Part shown: piece by piece, positions 1-4,503 of the stretch
Numbering within the stretch: position 1 is the stretch's first letter
How the letters are laid out: the number at the start of each line of letters is the position of its first letter
From: an uncultured Methylococcaceae bacterium
GTDB taxonomy: Bacteria; Pseudomonadota; Gammaproteobacteria; Methylococcales; Methylococcaceae
Length of the DNA: 6,705 nt
Direction: 5' to 3'
NCBI GenBank assembly: GCA_903910005.1
Contig: CAIVXW010000173.1
Coordinates: forward strand, 1 to 6,705
Translations under genes and position numbers: made by a program
The notes under the pieces: model-generated
Told to the model about the DNA's origin: nothing
Databases searched by the model: none
The model's input: only the letters and a program-made list of their open reading frames with translations

Positions 1-1
1 A

Positions 2-160
2 CCACCCAAACCTTCCTTACCGACACGCACCAATCCGGTTGCCAAGTATGCCCACACGGCCAACAAGGCGGTGTGCTTCCGTGACCGTACCCGCTATACC
101 CGCAAGAAAAAGCACAATGACCGCGAGCCATCACCGGTATTCCAGCATCACCTGAAATAG
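2..160 (+). CDS. 3' end of a small basic protein of unknown function
   Basis: An open frame runs from the window edge to a TAG at 158-160 and gives 52 residues with no methionine, so the start lies upstream. The visible part contains NPVAKYAHTANKAVCF, followed by a strongly basic stretch RDRTRYTRKKKHNDRE and a short tail. The pattern of Asn-Pro-Val-Ala, then Arg/Lys/His with regularly spaced Tyr and Asp, looks like a real conserved small basic protein, and the other two frames read less like protein. I do not recognise a family with certainty and assign no function. A strong hairpin overlaps the stop codon and probably ends this transcript, so the gene is unlikely to belong to the dynamin cluster. 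The alternative is a chance open frame; the protein-like composition and the hairpin at its end argue against that. Confidence 0.5.
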   Translation, partial: PPKPSLPTRTNPVAKYAHTANKAVCFRDRTRYTRKKKHNDREPSPVFQHHLK

Positions 161-174
161 CGGTGATGGCTTGC
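123..174 (+). terminator. Hairpin straddling the stop codon of the first gene, possible terminator
   Basis: The arms 123-136 and 161-174 pair over 14 bp with a single G-T wobble (core AGCCATCACCG with CGGTGATGGCT), around a 24-nt loop that contains the TAG stop. No T-run follows; the next bases are TGCCCTACC. It is therefore not a textbook intrinsic terminator. It may be an mRNA 3'-end-stabilising structure, a Rho-assisted end, or an element paired at the DNA level. The pairing is seen directly; the function is inferred. Confidence 0.45.
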
Positions 175-213
175 TGCCCTACCTGTCGGGTGCCGTGAGG
201 GTCGCCTGGCAGC

Positions 214-253
214 GGTAAATTTACCCCGAATACTGCCGCCTTGATGACAGGAG
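214..253 (+). promoter_or_regulatory. Palindromic regulatory element, copy 1 (upstream of the DUF1232 gene)
   Basis: A perfect 12-bp palindrome GGTAAATTTACC lies at 214-225, followed after 8 bp by TGCCGCCTTG (234-243) and TGACAGGAG (245-253). The same 40-nt arrangement recurs at 730-769 with 35 of 40 identical bases, and more diverged at 1231-1270. It sits about 70 bp before the ATG at 322. The palindrome looks like a dimeric repressor or activator operator. The downstream block may be part of the promoter or the start of the transcript. No regulator for it is encoded in the window. Confidence 0.65.
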
Positions 254-321
254 TACAGGAAGGAACAGGGACGACTCGTTTTCACAAGCACTCTTACTCA
301 TTACAGCCAGGAAACACACTC

Positions 322-708
322 ATGAACATCTCGCAAAAACAGGCCAACGACCAACTGAGCAAAAATGCAGCCCGGATTACTGATCAGGATATTGAGGAGG
401 TGATCGGCCGGGCCGATGAAATCAAGGGGAAGTTCGTGGACGGTGGCCCGCTCAAGCGTTTTATCCGCGATGCACAACTGATGGTTTCACTGGTTCAGGA
501 TTACTGGAAAGGGTCGTACCGCGAAATTCCCTGGTGGGCCCTAGCCGCTGTTTGCGCTGCCCTGTTGTATGTACTCAGCCCCATTGATCTCATTCCTGAT
601 TTGCTTCCCGTGATCGGTTTGCTGGATGACGCCATGGTAGTAGGTGCCTGCCTTGTGCTGGTTGAGCAACAATTGGCCGACTACGAAGCCTGGAAGCACC
701 GCAGATAG
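322..708 (+). CDS. DUF1232 (YkvA-type) small membrane protein
   Basis: This 128-residue protein carries the DUF1232/YkvA signature: a hydrophobic run at about residues 70-86 leads into SPIDLIPD (86-93), then LPVIGLLDDA (95-104) and a second hydrophobic stretch to about 115. The N-terminal 65 residues are soluble and charged, with predicted helices. It is probably an integral or peripheral inner-membrane protein; no biochemical role is established for the family. I chose the ATG at 322 because AGGA (309-312) precedes it by 9 nt. An upstream in-frame TTG at 241 lies inside the conserved regulatory element and has no ribosome site. The gene is preceded by palindrome copy 1 and followed by copy 2, which suggests its own transcript under the same control as the next two genes. 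In this context it may be a membrane component of the dynamin system, but that is inferred from position and shared regulation only. Confidence 0.85.
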   Translation: MNISQKQANDQLSKNAARITDQDIEEVIGRADEIKGKFVDGGPLKRFIRDAQLMVSLVQDYWKGSYREIPWWALAAVCAALLYVLSPIDLIPDLLPVIGLLDDAMVVGACLVLVEQQLADYEAWKHRR

Positions 709-729
709 GTGCGATTGGTGGGCTTACCC

Positions 730-769
730 GGTAAATTTACCCTGGGTAATGCCGCCTTGGTGACAGGAG
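730..769 (+). promoter_or_regulatory. Palindromic regulatory element, copy 2 (upstream of the secreted protein gene)
   Basis: GGTAAATTTACC lies at 730-741, with TGCCGCCTTG at 750-759 and TGACAGGAG at 761-769, the same spacing as copy 1. Here it is flanked by further symmetry: TTACCC (737-742) and GGGTAA (744-749) pair around one T, and another TTACCC lies at 724-729. The element is about 110 bp before the ATG at 882. The extra distance compared with copies 1 and 3 is taken up by a repeat-like segment at 810-838. Confidence 0.65.
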
Positions 770-809
770 AATAGTGACCAGTCGCCGCCAGCGTGCCAGC
801 CCTGGACGC

Positions 810-838
810 TGGATTCCAGTCTCCTGCCGGAATGACGG
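810..838 (+). repeat. Degenerate REP-like repeat (TGGATTCC…GGAATGACGG)
   Basis: The segment begins TGGATTCCAG and ends CCGGAATGACGG. ATTCC (813-817) pairs with GGAAT (828-832) across 10 nt. The form 'TGGATTCC, short stem-loop, GGAATGACGG' is a familiar dispersed intergenic repeat in proteobacterial genomes, normally with a longer GC stem inside. The copy here has lost most of the inner stem, so it looks decayed. It lies between the regulatory element and the secreted protein gene and may be an insertion that lengthened this leader. The identification is from memory of the consensus, not from a search. Confidence 0.45.
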
Positions 839-869
839 TACACCAACCTATGTAACCTTTGCCTTATTC

Positions 870-884
870 AGGATAAAAATCATG
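870..884 (+). promoter_or_regulatory. Ribosome binding site that sets the start at 882
   Basis: AGGA (870-873) lies 8 nt before ATG 882, in the context GGATAAAAATCATG. Nearly the same string, GGAAAAAAATCATG, precedes the GTPase start at 1288. The shared leader supports both starts over the upstream TTG/GTG alternatives. Confidence 0.6.
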
Positions 885-1193
885 AAAACCTTATCTTCCA
901 TTACTTTTATTGTTTCCCTGTCTTTTGGTGCCATGAGTACCAGTGCTGCAGAGGCTGCAGTACAACAATCATGTTCCAAAAAAATTGTTCGACAAACGCT
1001 TGTCTTGTCCGGAGCAGGTGCCATGCTTGCCTGTGCTGGTGCGTCCGTTGGAACCCTTATCCCGGGTCTACAATTTGTGGCAGCCCCTGCGGCATTCACG
1101 CTGTGCAGTGCAGGTTCTGCGGTGGTTAGCGGAGCTGCTGTGGGCGCAGTTATTGGGGCTAGCAAAGCCTTGCTTTCCGATACATGTAACTAA
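882..1193 (+). CDS. Small secreted Gly/Ala-rich protein with four cysteines
   Basis: This 103-residue protein has a clear Sec signal peptide: MKT, a hydrophobic core at about residues 5-16, and a likely cleavage after Ala-Glu-Ala at 23-25. The mature part (about 78 residues) starts with a polar cationic stretch, Cys-Ser-Lys-Lys at 31-34. It is then mostly small and hydrophobic, with repeated glycine-spaced segments (GAGAMLACAGASVG at 44-57; SGAAVGAVIGAS at 83-94). The four cysteines, at 31, 51, 75 and 102, could form two disulphides in the periplasm or outside the cell. I do not recognise a family. Glycine-zipper hydrophobic segments in a small exported protein suggest membrane insertion or self-assembly, as in some bacteriocins and periplasmic membrane proteins, but that is inference. 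Palindrome copies lie both upstream and just downstream, so it is probably co-regulated with the DUF1232 and GTPase genes. A longer form from GTG 774 is possible, since AGGAG lies 4 nt before it, but it would bury the signal peptide. Confidence 0.75.
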   Translation: MKTLSSITFIVSLSFGAMSTSAAEAAVQQSCSKKIVRQTLVLSGAGAMLACAGASVGTLIPGLQFVAAPAAFTLCSAGSAVVSGAAVGAVIGASKALLSDTCN

Positions 1194-1230
1194 CCCGATG
1201 TCAGTACGACTGAGTACACGATAGGGGCAG

Positions 1231-1270
1231 GGTAAATTTACCAGCCGTTGTGCCTGCTTGATGAACACAG
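1231..1270 (+). promoter_or_regulatory. Palindromic regulatory element, copy 3 (upstream of the dynamin-like operon)
   Basis: GGTAAATTTACC lies at 1231-1242. After the same 8-bp gap comes TGCCTGCTTG (1251-1260) and then ATGA. It matches copy 1 at 27 of 40 positions, with the palindrome and the CTTGATGA block conserved and the bases between them diverged. It is only about 20-45 bp before the ATG at 1288. Invariant palindrome halves with variable spacer bases are what an operator under selection would look like, rather than a recent duplication. Confidence 0.6.
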
Positions 1271-1276
1271 ATTACC

Positions 1277-1290
1277 GGAAAAAAATCATG
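1277..1290 (+). promoter_or_regulatory. Ribosome binding site that sets the start at 1288
   Basis: GGA (1277-1279) lies 8 nt before ATG 1288, in the string GGAAAAAAATCATG, which closely matches the leader at 882. The in-frame TTG 1258 and ATG 1261 upstream lie within the conserved regulatory element and have no purine-rich site before them. Confidence 0.5.
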
Positions 1291-2157
1291 CTCCATTCGA
1301 CCTTACAAACCTCGCTGCATCATCTGCCGGAAGGGTATGCCTTGTGGGCTACACTGAACGCAGCCCTGCAAGCCCATACCAATGAACTTCGCATTGCTGC
1401 CTGCGGTTTGCTCAAGGCGGGTAAGAGTTCGCTGCTTAATGCCCTGACCGATCAGCTCGAAACCGAGTGGTTTGCGACCGGGGCAACCCGTACCACGGTG
1501 CAAAACCAGTTCCTTACCCGGCACAATTTCACCTTTATCGACACCCCCGGTCTCGATGCCACCGCTCAGGACGATGCTGAAGCCTGGGCCGGTCTCCATC
1601 AGGCCGATATTCTGTTATTCGTACACCATCCGGGTACGGGAGAACTGCACCGGGAAGAAATGGAGTTTCTGGCCCGCTTGATTCAGCAACCGGGTGCCAG
1701 ACAAACCCTGGCCAACCGGTTGCTGGTGGTACTCAGTCATCTGGACAGCATCAGTCAGGATGACATGGCACGGATAGAAGCCCGGGTTCAGGCGCAAATT
1801 CATCGTCTGACCGGCTTTCAGCCGCGCTGTTTTCAGGTGTCTTTTACCGCTTACAAAAAGGGCAAACTTCAGGCTAAAACTGCTTTGGCCAACCATAGCG
1901 GTATTCCGGCCCTGCAAACCTGCCTGGGCGATCCGTCCCTGCGTGCAATCTGCCAGTCATTTCGCAAAGACCGTATCCGGGAAAGTCGGCAACGTCTGCT
2001 CGATGCGGTGGATCAGGCTCTCGCCCTGCGTCAAGGCCAAATCCGGCAATTACAGCGTAACCGCGAGCAACTTGAGCGTAACTTCATGGACGATGCCACC
2101 CGCCTGCTGACTCATCTGCACAGCAAAATGGCGTTCTATAACCAGTTTTATTCCTGA
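1288..2157 (+). CDS. Dynamin-like GTPase A, short form
   Basis: This 289-residue protein is a GTPase head with a short helical tail. G1 is GLLKAGKSS (40-48), the candidate switch I threonines are in TRTT (67-70), G3 is DTPG (85-88), G4 is a divergent SHLD (150-153), and SFTA (185-188) sits at the G5 position. The head is followed by charged helices (about 222-280) rich in Arg, Gln and Leu that resemble a dynamin stalk or coiled coil. It lacks the hydrophobic paddle and second half of full bacterial dynamins, which usually run to 500 residues or more. I class it as a dynamin/GIMAP-like or Leo-type GTPase; the exact subfamily is uncertain. The next gene, a membrane-anchored coiled-coil protein, starts 4-16 nt after its stop and may supply the missing membrane contact. 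It is the first gene of the operon and the one nearest palindrome copy 3. Transcription probably starts upstream of it and runs through to 6176. Confidence 0.85.
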   Translation: MLHSTLQTSLHHLPEGYALWATLNAALQAHTNELRIAACGLLKAGKSSLLNALTDQLETEWFATGATRTTVQNQFLTRHNFTFIDTPGLDATAQDDAEAWAGLHQADILLFVHHPGTGELHREEMEFLARLIQQPGARQTLANRLLVVLSHLDSISQDDMARIEARVQAQIHRLTGFQPRCFQVSFTAYKKGKLQAKTALANHSGIPALQTCLGDPSLRAICQSFRKDRIRESRQRLLDAVDQALALRQGQIRQLQRNREQLERNFMDDATRLLTHLHSKMAFYNQFYS

Positions 2158-2163
2158 ATTCAT

Positions 2164-2167
2164 GAGG
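2164..2167 (+). promoter_or_regulatory. Ribosome binding site favouring the start at 2174
   Basis: GAGG lies 6 nt before ATG 2174. The alternative ATG at 2162 overlaps this site, has no purine-rich sequence before it, and sits 4 nt after the stop of GTPase A, so it would depend on translational coupling alone. Confidence 0.45.
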
Positions 2168-2173
2168 TATTTT

Positions 2174-2605
2174 ATGGGTGCCCTTATTGCGCTGTTTGCC
2201 CTGGCGGTGTCCACCGTGGTGGTAGCGGTATCTTCCAGTGATAGTGACGACAGCAGTGATCATGCAGCAGAAGCAGCAGGCCAGAGGGCCGCACGGGAAG
2301 CGCGTGAAGCCCGACGCAGCGAGGAGGCACTGACAGAACGCCAGGCGATGGTTCGCTACGCTACGCAGGGAGTCTGCTCATTACTGGCTGGCCATGACAG
2401 GCCACCCACCCGGTTTCATCACGATTTTTCTGACCTGCAGCACATTCTGGAGAATCAGGGTTTGAGTACTGCCGAAACGCTGCACCATTTGATTCCCGAT
2501 CTGAAAGCATCACGGACGAGCCTGGCCATGCGGCAGGAGATTGGCCGACTCACTGCCGAGTCGACTGATTTGCGGCGGTTGCGCGATACCATTGACCGTC
2601 TCTGA
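2174..2605 (+). CDS. Small membrane-anchored coiled-coil protein
   Basis: This 143-residue protein is not one I recognise as a named family. An N-terminal hydrophobic segment (about residues 2-19, rich in Ala, Leu and Val) is followed by an acidic Ser/Asp linker (20-30). A highly charged Ala/Arg/Glu helix comes next (31-58) and looks like a coiled coil, then a helical C-terminal domain (60-143). The likely topology is a single inner-membrane anchor; no lipobox or convincing cleavage site is seen. It follows the stop of GTPase A closely and is separated from GTPase B by 89 bp containing a hairpin, so it belongs to the same operon. Its role is inferred: it could anchor the paddle-less GTPase A to the membrane or act as an adaptor for all three GTPases. 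An in-frame ATG at 2162 would add four residues, MRYF, whose arginine would suit a membrane anchor, so that start is not excluded. Confidence 0.75.
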   Translation: MGALIALFALAVSTVVVAVSSSDSDDSSDHAAEAAGQRAAREAREARRSEEALTERQAMVRYATQGVCSLLAGHDRPPTRFHHDFSDLQHILENQGLSTAETLHHLIPDLKASRTSLAMRQEIGRLTAESTDLRRLRDTIDRL

Positions 2606-2612
2606 CCCACTC

Positions 2613-2648
2613 CCGGGAGCGTAGGCTGACCTGTCGCCTGCTTCCCGG
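2613..2648 (+). other. Imperfect hairpin between membrane-protein and GTPase B genes
   Basis: CCGGGA (2613-2618) pairs with TCCCGG (2643-2648), GC (2619-2620) with GC (2640-2641), and AGGC (2623-2626) with GCCT (2636-2639), leaving a 9-nt loop, a GT bulge and one T bulge. A separate 10-bp palindrome CTCCCGGGAG (2610-2619) overlaps the left arm. There is no T-run after it, so it is more likely an mRNA stability or processing structure that sets the ratio of upstream to downstream products than a full terminator. Confidence 0.4.
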
Positions 2649-2694
2649 CAAACCATCCATTCGCCCCCACCTGATTTGATTACCGGAGTTCCCC

Positions 2695-4503
2695 ATGAAC
2701 CATGCTGGCAAACCCGTTTGCTCACGCGATACCCTGCTCGACACTCTTTTTCAGTTGCGTAACGAGTTTGATAAGGCCAAAGCCGATGTGCAGCAGCGTG
2801 AGGCACGGCTGCAAGCGGCTCTGCAGCAATTGCGGGCTAGCTTGTCCGTGACGGTCAGCCAGTCTGCTGACTCTTTGGCCGACTCCAATCCACTGCGTCT
2901 GGCAGCCCTCGAAATGGATCACAAGATCGCTGCCCGCCTGGTGGAATGGCAGCACCGGGTTGAAAAGCATGAACGCAATACCGAATTCAGGCAGGATTTT
3001 GGGGATTCGCTGCTGGTGTTCGTCTATGGCAAGGTCAAGGCGGGCAAAAGCTCACTGGGCAATTATGTCGCCTATGGCAGCAGTGATCCCGATCCGCAGA
3101 CCGTGGAGGCGGCCCGCAACAAAGGCCAGGCTCCGGATTTTTTCCTGAAAGCCAGTACCACGGATAACCCGGAACAGGGCGAAGCCCGCCTGAAGCAAGC
3201 CGGAAAGTTTGCCGTCGGTGTGGTGGAAACCACATCTGCCATTCAGGGGTTTCGGTTACCGGGCTTGACCTGGGTGGATTCGCCGGGGCTGCACTCGGCA
3301 ACCGAAGCCAACGGTGAACTGGCCAGACAGTATGCCGAAGCCGCTGACCTGATTCTGTATCCGATGAATTCAGGCCAGCCGGGGCGGGCCAGTGATCTGG
3401 ATGAAATTGCCGGGCTGCTACGCGGACGCAAACCGTTCCTGCCCCTGATTACCCGCTGTGACTTCATGGATCTGGATGAAGATGAGGAGGGTACTATCGT
3501 TCGTACCCTGCAGATGAAATCGGCCCGGGATCGGCAGGAGCAATCCAGCCGTATACAGGAGGACATTATTGCCAAGGCCCGGGAAGAATCGCGTCAGTTA
3601 CTCGATACCCACCTGCTGACGGTTTCGGTGCGCTATGCCGAAACCTATCCGCACGCTACCCAAGCCCTGCACGACAGCGGTTTATCATCCCTGTTTGCAG
3701 CCATGACAAAACTGACCCACGAGCAGGGGGTGACCCTCAAAAAGGAAACCCCCCTTAATAATCTGCGTAGCTTCGTTGACCAGATTCTGGCGGGCGACTT
3801 ATCCACCCGAACCTTGCAGCACGATCTCAAAACAGTGCTGGAGCAGGTAAATCAGCAACGGGATCGTCTGGAGAAAAGTCGGCTGGCCGTCGTCGGGCAG
3901 GTCATGTGTGAACTGGATCCGGCCATTGGCGATATCGTCCGACAACAGGGTGGCAAAAGTGATACGCGCCAACTGGTGCAGCAATGTCAGGACATCACCC
4001 GGCAAATTGTTACCCGCCATACCACCAAAGCCCTGGCCGAGGCACTGAAACATGCCGAAACCGCCCTGACCGGGGCACTTCGCTTTGATCAATTCAACGC
4101 CATTCCTGAGTTTCGCCACATTCATGAGGATATTTGCGTGTCCAGACAAACCAGAAACCAGGCAGTTGGTAGCGGTTTAGGCACGGTAGTGGGCGGGTTG
4201 GTGGGCCTGATGGGAGGGCCGATTGGTTCAACCGTAGGCAGCGTGTTTGGCGGTATCCTGGGCACCCTGTTGAGTAAACTGGTGGACGGGCATAGCCTGC
4301 AATCGGTAGTGGTTGGCAACAACCTGCAGGAAATCAACCAGGTGGCCCTGGAAATTGCCGGTCACGCCGCACATCAGGCCATTACCCAAACATTCCCACA
4401 ATTCGACCAGCAATTCCTGTGGCCGGTGGAAAAAACCGCCCATGATTTGACTGCTGCATTGCAACACTTTGAAACTCAACTGCAAAAAGAGGTACGCCCA
4501 TGA
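2695..4503 (+). CDS. Dynamin-like GTPase B with glycine-zipper membrane segment
   Basis: This 602-residue protein has a bacterial dynamin layout. An N-terminal coiled coil (about 17-95) is followed by a GTPase head with G1 GKVKAGKSS (112-120), candidate switch I ETTSAI (178-183), G3 DSPG (195-198) and G4 TRCD (253-256). SVRYAE (311-316) is near the G5 position. Helical stalk segments fill about 350-480. A markedly hydrophobic glycine-rich stretch at 491-529 (for example GTVVGGLVGLMGG) resembles a membrane-inserting paddle, and a C-terminal helical region closes the stalk. G1 and G3 are about 77 residues apart, against roughly 42-45 in the other two GTPases, so switch I carries an insertion. 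The ATG at 2695 has GGAG (2685-2688) 6 nt upstream. Its stop overlaps the next start as ATGA, which points to matched amounts of GTPases B and C and a likely hetero-oligomer. It resembles LeoA-type dynamins from memory of the family; I give no symbol. Confidence 0.88.
   Translation: MNHAGKPVCSRDTLLDTLFQLRNEFDKAKADVQQREARLQAALQQLRASLSVTVSQSADSLADSNPLRLAALEMDHKIAARLVEWQHRVEKHERNTEFRQDFGDSLLVFVYGKVKAGKSSLGNYVAYGSSDPDPQTVEAARNKGQAPDFFLKASTTDNPEQGEARLKQAGKFAVGVVETTSAIQGFRLPGLTWVDSPGLHSATEANGELARQYAEAADLILYPMNSGQPGRASDLDEIAGLLRGRKPFLPLITRCDFMDLDEDEEGTIVRTLQMKSARDRQEQSSRIQEDIIAKAREESRQLLDTHLLTVSVRYAETYPHATQALHDSGLSSLFAAMTKLTHEQGVTLKKETPLNNLRSFVDQILAGDLSTRTLQHDLKTVLEQVNQQRDRLEKSRLAVVGQVMCELDPAIGDIVRQQGGKSDTRQLVQQCQDITRQIVTRHTTKALAEALKHAETALTGALRFDQFNAIPEFRHIHEDICVSRQTRNQAVGSGLGTVVGGLVGLMGGPIGSTVGSVFGGILGTLLSKLVDGHSLQSVVVGNNLQEINQVALEIAGHAAHQAITQTFPQFDQQFLWPVEKTAHDLTAALQHFETQLQKEVRP

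Noticed and set aside
241..321. Upstream extension of the DUF1232 protein from TTG 241
   Set aside because: The TTG is part of the conserved regulatory block, has no ribosome site, and the added residues are not family-like; ATG 322 has AGGA at good spacing.
774..881. Upstream extension of the secreted protein from GTG 774
   Set aside because: AGGAG lies 4 nt before it, but the extension would be encoded by the REP-like repeat and would hide a clear signal peptide that begins at 882.
1199..1216. Small inverted repeat TCAGT-ACG-ACTGA after the secreted protein gene
   Set aside because: Only a 5-bp stem with no T-run; too weak to call a terminator.
943..1224. Open frame overlapping the secreted protein in another frame
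   Set aside because: It is a shadow of the 882-1193 gene; no ribosome site and no protein-like pattern.
1258..1287. Start of GTPase A at TTG 1258 or ATG 1261
   Set aside because: Both lie in the shared element; the leader before 1288 matches the leader before 882.
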